Assembly (NCBI RefSeq): GCF_000170835.1
Contig: NZ_ABCP01000002.1
Span: 62,001-126,000 of the forward strand
Reading direction: 5' to 3'
Length of the DNA: 64,000 nucleotides
From: Marinobacter algicola DG893
Lineage (GTDB): Bacteria > Pseudomonadota > Gammaproteobacteria > Pseudomonadales > Oleiphilaceae
Shown: positions 26,917 to 36,924 of the stretch, in pieces
Position numbering within the stretch: the first letter of the stretch is position 1
Layout: every line of letters begins with the position of its first letter
Translations under genes and position numbers: made by a program
The notes under the pieces: generated by a model
Told to the model about the DNA's origin: nothing
The model's input: only the letters and a program-made list of their open reading frames with translations
Database searches by the model: none

Positions 26917-29046
26917 CTAAAAGCTATAGGAGAGTTCACCGACTACAGTGCGCCCCGGCATGGGGAAGTCATTTGGAATGGGTGGGGCAGGGTCAGCAAA
27001 CGGGCTGGGGTCTCTCACGTCCTCGTCGAAAACGTTACGAACGGATAGTGAAAGATCCAGCCCTTGCCATAGCCCCCGGGTACGAAGGGTCATATCGACG
27101 GTGGTGTAGTCCGATACGGGCTCTCTTTGGTCGCCAGCGGCCCTTTTTTGCTTGCCCACCCAGTTTACCTGTGAGCTCAGCAACCATTGTGGTGATACCG
27201 TCCAGTCAACTCGGGTGTAAATCTGATGATTAGGGGCTTCGCCAACCGATTGCCCGGTGCCTTCGTCTTTTGCCGTTTGATAAGCGTAGTTCGCTTGCAA
27301 TGACAGGTCTTCGTACACCTGATACGTCAACTCGAGTTCGCCACCGTGCCCGGTACGTTGGCCCGCATTTCTATATTGCGTGGCAATGAGCCCTGACATT
27401 GGGACCGCGTTAATAAGATCATCAATTTCATAGTAGAACAGGTTAACCCCGTAGAGCAGTTGGGCTGTAATCTGATGAGAAACGCCTATCTCGAACGTGT
27501 CGATGGTTTCTGCGTCAAGCTCGTCGTTACCCATGAACACCGGGTTATTGGCGACATATAGCTCGTTCAGTGATGGGGCCCGAAACGCCCGACCATAGAG
27601 CAGCTTGGTCGTGATGTTATCGGTAGTTGCCCATATCAGGGCAGCTCTTGGGTTTAACGTGCTGCCGAAGTCAGAATAGTCGTCAAAACGAATGCCGCTG
27701 ACCAATTGCCAGTTTTGTGCAAACTGCCATTCATCTTGAATGAACGCATAGTAGTTCGTGCGGTCTTCCTCAGGCATCCAGACTTCCGTTGGGTCATCAG
27801 ACACATCCACTACACTGCCTTTGGGGCTGAAATCAGGGTTGAAGTTCTTGCGTTCAGTAACTTCATAAAGATCCGCCCACAAAGTACCAATCCCGGTGTG
27901 TATGCGGTGGTTTTCGAGGCCCCGATAAATAGCGTTCAGATCAAACCTAAACTGATTCTCTTTATAGCCGGGACTTCCAATCAGGCCCTCAGGGAAGTTT
28001 CCGTTAAACGCACCTGGTGGATAGAGAACGATGTCGTTCTCCGGATCCTGCGTTATATTGAAGTAAGAGACCCGTGCCTCGACATCAAGGCCTTCGGCCA
28101 GATCAGACCACCGATAACTGTAATCGGCATTCACACGTCGAGACGAGAACTGTCCTTCAGGATCCAACGCCTGCGCAACGCCTGGGCCGGTGCCGAGATT
28201 TCCTCTGTCCTGCAGGCCTGCCCGAAAAGTCCATCGCTGTCCGCTCAATTCGAATCGAGCATCTACTTGGTCGACACCTGTATTGACTGGGCCGGGGGCC
28301 AACGACGCTGACGTACCAAACGTTTCGTCGAAGTTGGTCTGCGCATCACGTTCTATGGTTTCATCCCAACCATCCGTCGTTTGATATTCCAGTACCAGGC
28401 TGAGCCCCATATCGCCGAATTGGTGGCCCGACTCCAACCAGGCTCCCTGTGTATCAAAGCTGCCAACTCTGCCACCGACGGTTTGGCCGTTGATCGATTG
28501 ATGGTTCTTTGTAGTGATATTAATGACACCGGAGTAGGCATCGGCCCCATAAAGAGCCGAGCCTGGGCCCCGAATGACTTCAATTCTCTCAATGGCCTTC
28601 ACGGGCATACCGCCCCAGGCGTTGCCACGGTTCCCATACATCATGGTCGTTGTAGGAATGCCGTTGATAAGAAGAAGCGCTTGGGCGTTATTGCTGGAAG
28701 TAATGCCCCGAAACACATATTTGGGCGAGAACGCCTGATCAGAGTGATTCACATGGAGCCCAGGCACTGTTTCAAGTACCTGGTCCAAGTCCGTGGCGCC
28801 CATGGCTGCAATATCGTCCGCATTAATGACCGAAGTGATTGCAGCGGCCTTATCGAGAGGTGTTTCGGTTCCAGAGGCGATTGAGACAACACGAATTTGA
28901 CCAAGCTCTTCCAGGGGAATGTCCCAAAGGGAATCATCCGCGGCAACAACGATGGAAGAGGTTGAATAGCAAAGAACGGCGGCTACCACCCTCGAAACCA
29001 CCTTGGGGCGTAAAGCTCTGCTTAGGGGCGATAGACGTTCCTGCAT
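26917..29046 (-). CDS. TonB-dependent outer-membrane receptor
   Basis: The 709-aa receptor has a signal peptide, a plug domain (about 45-170, with ALLLINGIPTTTMM and IERIEVIRGPGSALYG) and a 22-strand-type barrel ending in Phe (GELSYSF). The mature start LWDIPLEELGQIRVVS resembles receptors found beside DUF4154/kinase clusters. The start at 29046 drops five residues of a longer frame. It is convergent with the citrate-synthase-fold genes. No Fur box was recognised upstream, so iron is not the assumed ligand. Confidence 0.92.
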   Translation of the reverse strand: MQERLSPLSRALRPKVVSRVVAAVLCYSTSSIVVAADDSLWDIPLEELGQIRVVSIASGTETPLDKAAAITSVINADDIAAMGATDLDQVLETVPGLHVNHSDQAFSPKYVFRGITSSNNAQALLLINGIPTTTMMYGNRGNAWGGMPVKAIERIEVIRGPGSALYGADAYSGVINITTKNHQSINGQTVGGRVGSFDTQGAWLESGHQFGDMGLSLVLEYQTTDGWDETIERDAQTNFDETFGTSASLAPGPVNTGVDQVDARFELSGQRWTFRAGLQDRGNLGTGPGVAQALDPEGQFSSRRVNADYSYRWSDLAEGLDVEARVSYFNITQDPENDIVLYPPGAFNGNFPEGLIGSPGYKENQFRFDLNAIYRGLENHRIHTGIGTLWADLYEVTERKNFNPDFSPKGSVVDVSDDPTEVWMPEEDRTNYYAFIQDEWQFAQNWQLVSGIRFDDYSDFGSTLNPRAALIWATTDNITTKLLYGRAFRAPSLNELYVANNPVFMGNDELDAETIDTFEIGVSHQITAQLLYGVNLFYYEIDDLINAVPMSGLIATQYRNAGQRTGHGGELELTYQVYEDLSLQANYAYQTAKDEGTGQSVGEAPNHQIYTRVDWTVSPQWLLSSQVNWVGKQKRAAGDQREPVSDYTTVDMTLRTRGLWQGLDLSLSVRNVFDEDVRDPSPFADPAPPIPNDFPMPGRTVVGELSYSF

Positions 29047-29268
29047 GCGCAATCTCAGCACTTTACTCTTAGCATTATTTGAAACGATTCAGTCAACGAT
29101 TGCACTCCGAGACCTGCTACTGACAAACCTGGCGGTCACACTGCCAAGGATGGCACATTTCTTAGCCAAACAGCGATGAAAAATGCAAGCTGAATAGGAG
29201 TTTAGCTGCATTCATCGTATAAGCAAGTCTTAAACGGCATGGAACCTAACGATACGATCAAACCCGCA

Positions 29269-30126
29269 TTATTTGGCAGGAGGAGGGGAGCAGGGCGCCG
29301 CCTTGGCGTCCCAGTTGACCAGTTTATCTTCCAGTATCTGCGCAGTTACTGGTGTGCTGTTCTCGGCGACCGCTTTTTCAATGATGGCTTGGTACCTCCC
29401 GTTGTTGCGCAACGTCACTAATCCATCATTGAACGCCTGCCTGAGGCCGGCTGACTCCGCGTTAAACAGCACGTGGTAAAACGCCTTCCGGAGTGGTTTG
29501 GGATGAAACGTCAGTTGATAAGCCTGGGAAGCAAACTGGTTTCTTATCATCGCTTCACCCACAACGGGGTCCATGGGAAACAAATCAATGCGACCAAGGA
29601 GCAGCTTCTTGAAATTAGCCGCGTCAGAAGTGGTGACGTCAGCGTCGACGAGACCACTCTCAATAACATCACTGAGTGTTTCGCCGTAACTGTAATCCTG
29701 TGTCAGACCAACTTTCTTTCCTTTCAACTCTACAAGGGCTTCCCAGTCAAAAGCCTCGGCAGCGCGGTGATAGAAAACGTATTGATAGGGCAGTAAAGGA
29801 GAAGAGAACAGGAAGTCACGGCTTCTTGATTCGGTGCAAGACCAGATCGCCGAGGCCTGATATTTTCCCGATTTGGTCATTGCCAGCGCCCGCGACCAGG
29901 GAAGAAATGCAAAATCTACGTCGACACCTTCGCTTTCAAAGGATTCACGAATAATCTGGGAGACAAAACCGCCACCAGGTAGATCTTCGCTCAGGTACGG
30001 CGGCCAGTGCCCGGTGCTGATTTTGATGGTGTTCGCTCCAAGCAACGTCGGACTAAACGACACAAATATCAGAATCATTAGGTGCTGTAGGTACTGAAAG
30101 TACCGGCATCTCTTTTGGCCTTTCAT
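29269..30126 (-). CDS. Periplasmic family 3 solute-binding protein
   Basis: The 285-aa protein has a signal peptide (LMILIFVSFSPTLLGA) and typical opening sequence IKISTGHWPPYLSEDLPGGG, with FLPWSRALAMTKSGKYQAS. It belongs to the amino-acid-binding-like class that often stands without transporter genes. It lies upstream of the TonB receptor on the same strand with a 222-bp gap that shows no gene. An upstream GTG start at 30165 is possible. Confidence 0.82.
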   Translation of the reverse strand: MKGQKRCRYFQYLQHLMILIFVSFSPTLLGANTIKISTGHWPPYLSEDLPGGGFVSQIIRESFESEGVDVDFAFLPWSRALAMTKSGKYQASAIWSCTESRSRDFLFSSPLLPYQYVFYHRAAEAFDWEALVELKGKKVGLTQDYSYGETLSDVIESGLVDADVTTSDAANFKKLLLGRIDLFPMDPVVGEAMIRNQFASQAYQLTFHPKPLRKAFYHVLFNAESAGLRQAFNDGLVTLRNNGRYQAIIEKAVAENSTPVTAQILEDKLVNWDAKAAPCSPPPAK

Positions 30127-30350
30127 TTGTCCAAAATCCCGAAATTCCTGCGTTGGAGGATCCACATTTTATACCGTCATCAAACCTCGCAAACATGACA
30201 AAGCCATGTTTCTCGCAACATTATGTAAACGACAACCTGCGAAGAACCGTCACCAAGTGTTATAGAAACGTTATGTTTGGGGAGGAACCAAAGCCGGCAC
30301 CTTTTGCTCTGATCCATTAATACAGATGGCTAATCCGATGAGAGGTTCCC

Positions 30351-31058
30351 ATGACAAAATGGTTTATTGCGTTGCTTTTCTTACTGCCGTCGTTTGCCAG
30401 CGCCGCAGAGTGGACTAGTGGAACGAGTAAAACCGACGTTGTTGAGCTGTTTACCTCAGAGGGATGCAGCAGCTGTCCTCCCGCTGATCGTTGGCTGAGC
30501 TCTTTGAAGAGCAGCCCTGAGCTGTTCAAAGAATTCGTTCCAATGGCGTTCCACGTTGACTACTGGGATTACATCGGCTGGAAAGACCCGTTTGCAAAAG
30601 CTGCTTACAGCGAACGCCAGCGGAATTATGTGCGTGAAGGGCACGTTAGCCAGTCTTATACTCCGGGAATCGTTATCAACAACAAAGAATGGCGCCAATG
30701 GTTTCGAGGGCAACGAACCTGGACAGACGACACCAAACAGGTTGGGGTACTCAAGGCTAGCGTTAATGACAAACGCCGCTTTAAGGCGGAATTTGATGGC
30801 GAGAAGGCTGGCCAGTTGCATATAGCCATACTCGGTATGGGGTTAACAACATCCGTGAAAGCTGGAGAAAACCGCGGCCGGGAACTCACACACGATTTCG
30901 TGGTGTTGAAGTTAATAACAGTACCTGGAGAGAAAAGCTGGACCGTTACACTTCCAGAGTTCCCCGAAAAAGGGCAGAAACGAAATGCCATCGCGGCCTG
31001 GGTAACACCCAGCAATTCACAGACGATTCTGCAGGCAGTGGGTGGTTACGTCGATTAA
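30351..31058 (+). CDS. DUF1223 thioredoxin-fold secreted protein
   Basis: The 235-aa protein has a signal peptide ending SFASAA and a thioredoxin-like start VVELFTSEGCSSCPPAD, whose CSSC pair is the family mark. VDYWDYIGWKDPFA and YTPGIVINN are further DUF1223 motifs. It is probably periplasmic and redox-related; the function is not established. GAGAGG precedes the ATG. Confidence 0.9.
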   Translation: MTKWFIALLFLLPSFASAAEWTSGTSKTDVVELFTSEGCSSCPPADRWLSSLKSSPELFKEFVPMAFHVDYWDYIGWKDPFAKAAYSERQRNYVREGHVSQSYTPGIVINNKEWRQWFRGQRTWTDDTKQVGVLKASVNDKRRFKAEFDGEKAGQLHIAILGMGLTTSVKAGENRGRELTHDFVVLKLITVPGEKSWTVTLPEFPEKGQKRNAIAAWVTPSNSQTILQAVGGYVD

Positions 31059-31078
31059 CGGCTAGCCGTAGTCGGTTT

Positions 31079-31441
31079 TTATCTTTCAGCCTGGTGATGG
31101 CTTTCTTTATAAAGCACACGAGCGAGATCTTCTGGCAAAGGCATTGGCGCAAACGGACTGACGTTCGCACGCCCGGTATTTCCAAGGGGAACCCATATGC
31201 GAGAAAACAACAATGCGGCGAACGTTCGAGTAAGCTGCCCAACGACTTCCCGCATGTCACGCGTACGCCAGCCGAGTTTGAGCATGCGAATGTGGGTCCT
31301 TGTGTGCGCCCAAGCATACTTCTGGCTCAGAATATGAGCTCGCTCAAGGTGGGCGAACGCCTTTGAAAAGTTACGCGACTCTTCAGCTTCGCACGCCGCG
31401 GTGAGTTCCACGTTATAAGCCTGTTTCAGTTCAGTTTTCAT
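31079..31441 (-). CDS. DUF3703 protein
   Basis: The 120-aa helical protein matches DUF3703 by look: AFAHLERAHILSQKYAWAH, HIRMLKLGWR and a Pro-rich end. The family is often found near metal-resistance or mobile-element borders. Function is unknown. It is the last chromosomal gene before the island's left end and is convergent with the DUF1223 gene. Confidence 0.82.
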   Translation of the reverse strand: MKTELKQAYNVELTAACEAEESRNFSKAFAHLERAHILSQKYAWAHTRTHIRMLKLGWRTRDMREVVGQLTRTFAALLFSRIWVPLGNTGRANVSPFAPMPLPEDLARVLYKESHHQAER

Positions 31442-31663
31442 TTCAGAAATGCTCCCATTAAATCTGCGCCGTCAGTGGGTATCAAAAACCCTGTAGTAGC
31501 TGCAGAGTCAATGGTTTGAAGAAGGTGGCGTATGGGAAGAGAGGGGAATTTGACCGGGGCTGCTGTTTCTAACTTTAAAGAGCAACATACACCATTTAAC
31601 ATAATATACATTATGCGCAGTTGTGGTAGTGACTTTGAAACGGTATCGTCGTTTCGATTTGAG

Positions 31664-31744
31664 GTTTAGCACTTTAGACGTCCACACAAAGTACTTAAAA
31701 CTTCAACACAAAGTACTTATATTCCACGCAAAGTGCTTAAAACT
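31664..31744. repeat. Left island end: direct repeat plus three ~21-bp repeats
   Basis: GTTTAGCACTTTA (31664-31676) is followed by the 9-bp sequence CGTCCACAC (31679-31687). Three copies of a repeat with core CACRCAAAGTRCTT then run on the plus strand, their AAAG cores at 31688, 31710 and 31730 (spacings 22 and 20). The same core occurs in reverse at the right end near 54.3-54.4 kb. Tandem sites two helical turns apart suit a recombinase or accessory protein. Confidence 0.82.
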
Positions 31745-32398
31745 GCGTACCCCCTGTTTCTCGTAGGTTTGCGTCATTTGGTTGCCGCCGAAGATTAAGA
31801 ATAAATGATCTGGGGTTTGCACAAAGCATGCAGTAAGTTGAATTGCCTTGCAGTGGCTCTCCTTAGCCACTTCTATGATGGTGAAAGTCTATAGCTTGGA
31901 ACGCTTCGCCAATTCGTAGGTGACTTCGATCTCAGCCTGGAAGCAGGATTCAAGACTGGTCCTCGAGCTCCCATGCCGCCGTTCGTGGATGACGTTAAAG
32001 AGACGCAGCACACGTACGAGCATTGCTCTAGCGCTAACCTATACAGTCCGCTGATGTATGCAGTGATTATCTGGTTGGCATCGATTCCGACTCAATAGCA
32101 AGAAAATCGATTTAGTATTTCGAGTTACTAAACGCTACTAATGTCCTTTTGAATAAGTCGGTAACAGCTGCAACGTTATGTTATTGAGTTGAAATATGGG
32201 AACCTCGACAAGGAAAATAGCGCTTTCGATCAAGGCCACATCTTGCTGTCTGTAAATGCCTCGTTATCGATAGCGTAGATAAACTGATCATGAAATGGCC
32301 TATTTCCCCTATGACAGCAATAAATCCGTTAAAATATTATTACGGATTTTATCTTTACCCTCTCCTAGCATCCGAGCGGCTTACCAGGAGCTTAATCG
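31745..32398. other. Gene-free stretch inside the island's left end
   Basis: About 650 bp between the end repeats and the recombinase gene. I see no convincing reading frame or RNA gene. It is AT-rich close to the recombinase start and probably holds that gene's promoter. CCAGGAG lies 8 bases before the recombinase ATG. Confidence 0.6.
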
Positions 32399-33217
32399 AT
32401 GAGCAAAACCGGCCAAGCACGCGTACTCACGCCCGATCAATTCGCCCACCTTTTGAGGGTTATTCAAGAACATCGCTACCCGGAAAAGAACACAGCGCTG
32501 GTTCAGATCAGCTTCAAGCTCGGACTGCGAGTCCAGGAAATCGCACTTCTCCAAATCAAGGACGTCGCCGAGCTCGGTCCTGAAAGTTCTCGTCAGCGCT
32601 CTTTCAAACTTAAAGAAATTCTGGCGTTGCCTGCGGCTTACACTAAAGGTGCCGATGCGTTGAAGCGATCCAAATCTACCTACCAGCGGCGCCGAATCAG
32701 TTTTAGTGTTCACGATTTCCACCAGCTTGTTCAGCAAATCGAAACCTTGGCCAAGGTCGGCGCCGAGATCCAACCTGAGGATTTTTATCCTGAGGTCAAA
32801 AAACATCGTGGAAAATCGCGCGATCTTCCAATGAATGACGTTGCGCTGAGAACGGCTATGGAGAATCACCTTGCGATCCGCTTAGAGGCGTACCCTTCGT
32901 CGAAAAAGACGGATCCTTTATTCCTGACTCAAAAAGGAGGCCCCTACTCTCCTAACACTCTCCAAGAACATCTAGCTTTAATGCAGAGGCAATGGGCTGA
33001 TATTGAACGGGCCAGCTCACACAGTGGCCGACGAACTTTGATGACCAGCATTATTCACGAACAGAAAAGATCGGTTAAGATTGCTCAGAAGATAGCTGGT
33101 CACGTATCTCCGTCAACAACTCTCATCTATGACGAGCCACCGGAAGAATCAATTAAAGAAGCGCTTGAAGGTGCTGGCTATCTCTATTCCGGTGAACAAA
33201 ATAGGAGCGACTGGTAA
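32399..33217 (+). CDS. Tyrosine recombinase/integrase, catalytic domain only
   Basis: The 272-aa recombinase has the full set of active-site residues: Arg in LGLRVQEIAL near 44, His-x-x-Arg in HSGRRTL near 207-210, His in AGHVSPST near 235, and Tyr in LIYDEPP near 243. The catalytic domain starts almost at residue 10, so the usual N-terminal core-binding (SAM-like) domain is missing. It is the gene nearest the left island end and points inward. It is the best candidate for island excision and integration, perhaps with a partner that supplies DNA binding. Confidence 0.9.
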   Translation: MSKTGQARVLTPDQFAHLLRVIQEHRYPEKNTALVQISFKLGLRVQEIALLQIKDVAELGPESSRQRSFKLKEILALPAAYTKGADALKRSKSTYQRRRISFSVHDFHQLVQQIETLAKVGAEIQPEDFYPEVKKHRGKSRDLPMNDVALRTAMENHLAIRLEAYPSSKKTDPLFLTQKGGPYSPNTLQEHLALMQRQWADIERASSHSGRRTLMTSIIHEQKRSVKIAQKIAGHVSPSTTLIYDEPPEESIKEALEGAGYLYSGEQNRSDW

Positions 33218-33306
33218 TGTACAAGTCGATGGGGCAAATACTCAAAGGCGCCTCAAAATGTCGGGAGGGCGCTTATCTTCCCCTGTATAGATTCACCCTT
33301 ATATAT

Positions 33307-36300
33307 TCAGTGAAGAACCCCCCCCTTACTCCATGACGATATAAATTTTCTTGAATCAAGCCACTGGACCAAATCTTGGTTTTCGGGGGTGGTTTCTAAT
33401 CTCGGCGAATTATACCCAGTTTTTATTTCAGAAAATGGTTTCGGTAGCTCTGCTAGCACGTTACGCACTTCGTCATCAGTCAACAGAGCGTGGTAGTGAT
33501 TGAAGATTGAGATTTGCGTTGCAATTGGTGTGGAATGCTTTATTAGGGATTGCGCAGCAGTACCAGTAAGGTTGGATAATTTAGCGTCACTTTTGCTGAT
33601 AATAGAGCCAATAAGAGCTGAACGTTCGGGAGCTCCCTCAAGCGCGTCTAAGTCCATCAATTCAATAGTTTTTAGCTTAGATGCATCATCAATGTCTGTC
33701 CTAAGAAGCTCCTCTCGAAAGTTATCATCGAGGGCAAAGCTCTCTGAATCGGCTAAGTATTTCTCGATGTTGGTAGATACGAATCGCACCTGCAATTCTT
33801 CCTTGTCAGCAAGAGCGTCAAAGTTTGCTCTGTTAAATAAAACTTTTCCCTCATCGATGAGAATTTTAATTTTTGAGGAATCCAGGCCTTCCGGGAGTGT
33901 CCTTACTGCCCTTGGCAAAGCGCGAATATACTCTTTGTATGCTACATCAGAGAGAGAACCAGTCTGGAACAAAAAGAGACGCAAATCGACTGAATCCGAG
34001 TCACTAGGTATGGGTTGCTCCAGAATAGCTTCGCGGATTCTTTCTTGATTAAGATAAACAATTAAACTTTCCGCCTCGAATCCTTCACCTTGCATGAACG
34101 CTTGGCAGTTTTCCCAAGTTGGCTGGATCACAGCTTCATTAAACAACATTGAATGCAATTCCTCAGGTACATCCGCCAACGAAGGAAGCTGAGTCGTCTG
34201 CCGCCCAAGAAAACTTCGGAGATCATCGTGATCCACTTCATTGTGGCGCACAACTGCAAGAATAGCGGCGGCATCTTCCTTCGAATTCGCAGGGAGCTCT
34301 ACGAGAATATCACGTAGGTACCGGTCGAAATCCCGTTCGATTCTTTTTAACAAGGTTTCGTTATTAACCGAACGTATGGTCGTGAAGTTCCTTTCACGAA
34401 GTGGCTCAAGGTTGTCTTCGCCCAGAATCGCTTGATAAACAAACTCAAGATTCGCGATTGTGAGTTTGAAGAGTCCCTCCTCGACCATGAAGCGTACGAT
34501 CTCAGAGTAATCTTTGATTGCAGCCAGGTCTTTGATCTCAAGGTCAAGGCAAGCAAGGCGTTTCGGTTCCAGTTCCGGTGAATTCGCCAAAATCTCAGGA
34601 AGGTTAGCCGAAACAAATTCTGGTAACTCGTGAAAATCGCCTGCGAGTTTCTTAAGCGACTCTTCCGGTAATTTCGAAACCAACTGAGTGACATGAGAGA
34701 TACTTTCAGGACTCGCTATTACAGCTGGTATTAGGCGTCTCCAAGATTCAGCCAGTCCCGAAAGAAGCTCTTCCACGTAGCAGCCGCTAGTATAATAGGC
34801 ATCGAAAAAGTCCTTGGCCGCCTCAAAGTCTGTTGAGAGATACTCGAAAAGCTTCCTCTTTTGGCCGATATACCGGCTATGGTCACTCAGCAGACTATCG
34901 ACAAGGTTGACATTCAAAACAAAGTTTTGACGGAAATCTTCGTCTCGCATCGCTGCAATGACTTCTTTTGGATTATCGATCGGAAATCCCGGATCAGGTT
35001 GGACGAATGCCCGTATCTGGATAAGAAACTTATTGTCATTGGGCGACAACCGGCCTGAGTGAAACAGTGAAGTGTATTGGTAGTAGGTATCATCGAGATA
35101 GCCCTCCAGAATCAGAAAACGGGCAAGCTCTCCGTTCTCACCGAAGCTTTCTAAAAGATCCTGCACGCGATCAGCATTCAAACGCAAAAGCTCATTAAGC
35201 TTAGTCATGCGAAGCGCTGGGATCTTTGATCTTAGTTCCCGAATTTCGCGTAGGATCTTGTCCTTACTATCAGCCGCCTTGACTTCAATCTCCTCCTTTC
35301 GTTGGTGATAGGTTTTCTGAGAGTTCACCTCTCTTTGCAAATTAGAAACATTTACCGGGTTTTGTTGGTTATTAACGACTCGGCATAAAAGATGGGGGGC
35401 CTCTATGAGTTGATCAAACCTTTCGTGGCCAACCAATTCTTTCAGCGGTATCCATGGTCCGTCGCTGCGAACGCTGGTGATGTTTGCTGGAAGCCGCTCA
35501 ATAAGGGCCATAGTGTAAATTCGCTGTAGTTCTCTTAGATCCGATGGCGTTTGGCGCTCGGCTAGTTCAAGCTTCTTTTCAAGCTCCGCGATCTCTGTCT
35601 TGTAAGTTGCTTCACCATGCCTAATAAGCTCGTCTTGAAGGTTCAATATTTCAGCAAGAGTACCGGCGCCGCGGTGCAGTTGTTCAAAATCCCTTGGATA
35701 AACGTTCTTGTAAATCAAGATTGCAAGAAGCTTATTCGCGTCGAGCAGGTTTTCACCATCTATTTCCAAATTAGCAACATAAATGGCGTACTCATTAAAA
35801 ATGTTCTGAATTAATCTCAGATCGTTAAGGTATCGAGAGACCTCTCTCAGAAACTGTTGATTGAGACGCTGGTCTAGCTCAAGTCTCCTTCCCTGCTTCA
35901 ATACCATGTCGATCGAATTCGATGTATTTATGATTGGTATGACCGGGATGATAAATTCGAAGAATTTGGTTCGATCAGTGTTGATAAACATGTCATCGCG
36001 TAGAGCGTAGAGAAACCTAATGGTACGTTTTACGCCTGCATTCTCGTTCACGAGGCTATTAATTTCGCGCAGCGTCACGAAAATTTCGGCATCTTCGAAT
36101 CGATCAATATCTTCTATAACGACCAGGTCGTAATTGGTTGATTGGAAGAAGTAGATTATTTCGTCTAGGTGACGATTTAATATGGATGCTTGGTCATCAT
36201 GTGCAGGCTTTAACTCAACGTCCTTCAACGAAATACCCCTGAGTGACAAACCTAAGCTCGCGACATAAAAGTGATGCAGTGTTACCCACAGGAATATGAA

Positions 36301-36906
36301 AGCGAATAGAAAGCTTCCCAGGTTGAACCAATTGCTGAAAGAAAACGGCCAGTTGGTGATAGAGAGATCATTGAAAAAGGAGCCGCTGACGAAATATTCC
36401 CGCTGATTAAAGACGTACCACAGAGCGACCACACCCAGCACTATGAAAAACGATTTCAAAAACGACCAAAAACCCGGCGACTGAATTCTTTTGAACCGCG
36501 ATAGTGGGAGCTTGTTGGCATCAGCACCATACAACATCTGTTGCAGGATACTTCTCTCAATCTCTTGGCGGCCCACCTTGTCGCTTCCCGAGTCGGCTTC
36601 CGGAACGAACGCAGCGAGAGAAATACGGAGCGCAGGCCGCGGATACTTTCTCAAGAATGATTGGATGATACTGCTCTTTCCCGATCCGTAAGGCCCCGTC
36701 AATGCAATGTTGGAGACCTTCGGATTGTTCGTCGCAAACAGAATCGCCTCGGAATATACGCCGGACTCGTCAGCCTTATCAGTTGGCGCGAGGTCAACGA
36801 ACTTTGATTGCATCTCGGCGGAGCGGTATTTGCTTTCCAGGCAAGACACTATTCCATAGAGGCCGTCGGCAAGCTGGCGAGTTAGGGAGATCACTGTTTC
36901 TATCAT
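33307..36906 (-). CDS. YobI/KAP-family membrane P-loop NTPase
   Basis: The 1199-aa protein has Walker A GPYGSGKSS at 71-79, two transmembrane helices (about 145-170 and 200-225) inserted in the NTPase domain, Walker B VVIEDIDRFED near 262, and sensor RFLYALRDDMF. This layout is that of KAP/YobI NTPases, with a long helical C-terminal region of about 850 residues that may be a sensor or repeat domain. The family is common in defence islands and is suspected to be antiphage; no mechanism is certain. AGGA 4 bases upstream supports the ATG. A small gene precedes it by 18 bp. Confidence 0.85.
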   Translation of the reverse strand: MIETVISLTRQLADGLYGIVSCLESKYRSAEMQSKFVDLAPTDKADESGVYSEAILFATNNPKVSNIALTGPYGSGKSSIIQSFLRKYPRPALRISLAAFVPEADSGSDKVGRQEIERSILQQMLYGADANKLPLSRFKRIQSPGFWSFLKSFFIVLGVVALWYVFNQREYFVSGSFFNDLSITNWPFSFSNWFNLGSFLFAFIFLWVTLHHFYVASLGLSLRGISLKDVELKPAHDDQASILNRHLDEIIYFFQSTNYDLVVIEDIDRFEDAEIFVTLREINSLVNENAGVKRTIRFLYALRDDMFINTDRTKFFEFIIPVIPIINTSNSIDMVLKQGRRLELDQRLNQQFLREVSRYLNDLRLIQNIFNEYAIYVANLEIDGENLLDANKLLAILIYKNVYPRDFEQLHRGAGTLAEILNLQDELIRHGEATYKTEIAELEKKLELAERQTPSDLRELQRIYTMALIERLPANITSVRSDGPWIPLKELVGHERFDQLIEAPHLLCRVVNNQQNPVNVSNLQREVNSQKTYHQRKEEIEVKAADSKDKILREIRELRSKIPALRMTKLNELLRLNADRVQDLLESFGENGELARFLILEGYLDDTYYQYTSLFHSGRLSPNDNKFLIQIRAFVQPDPGFPIDNPKEVIAAMRDEDFRQNFVLNVNLVDSLLSDHSRYIGQKRKLFEYLSTDFEAAKDFFDAYYTSGCYVEELLSGLAESWRRLIPAVIASPESISHVTQLVSKLPEESLKKLAGDFHELPEFVSANLPEILANSPELEPKRLACLDLEIKDLAAIKDYSEIVRFMVEEGLFKLTIANLEFVYQAILGEDNLEPLRERNFTTIRSVNNETLLKRIERDFDRYLRDILVELPANSKEDAAAILAVVRHNEVDHDDLRSFLGRQTTQLPSLADVPEELHSMLFNEAVIQPTWENCQAFMQGEGFEAESLIVYLNQERIREAILEQPIPSDSDSVDLRLFLFQTGSLSDVAYKEYIRALPRAVRTLPEGLDSSKIKILIDEGKVLFNRANFDALADKEELQVRFVSTNIEKYLADSESFALDDNFREELLRTDIDDASKLKTIELMDLDALEGAPERSALIGSIISKSDAKLSNLTGTAAQSLIKHSTPIATQISIFNHYHALLTDDEVRNVLAELPKPFSEIKTGYNSPRLETTPENQDLVQWLDSRKFISSWSKGGVLH

Positions 36907-36924
36907 ACGGTCCTAGCTTAATCT

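Noticed and set aside
28900..29150. Fur box upstream of the TonB receptor
   Set aside because: AT-rich sequence is present but no recognisable 19-bp Fur palindrome, so iron regulation was not claimed.
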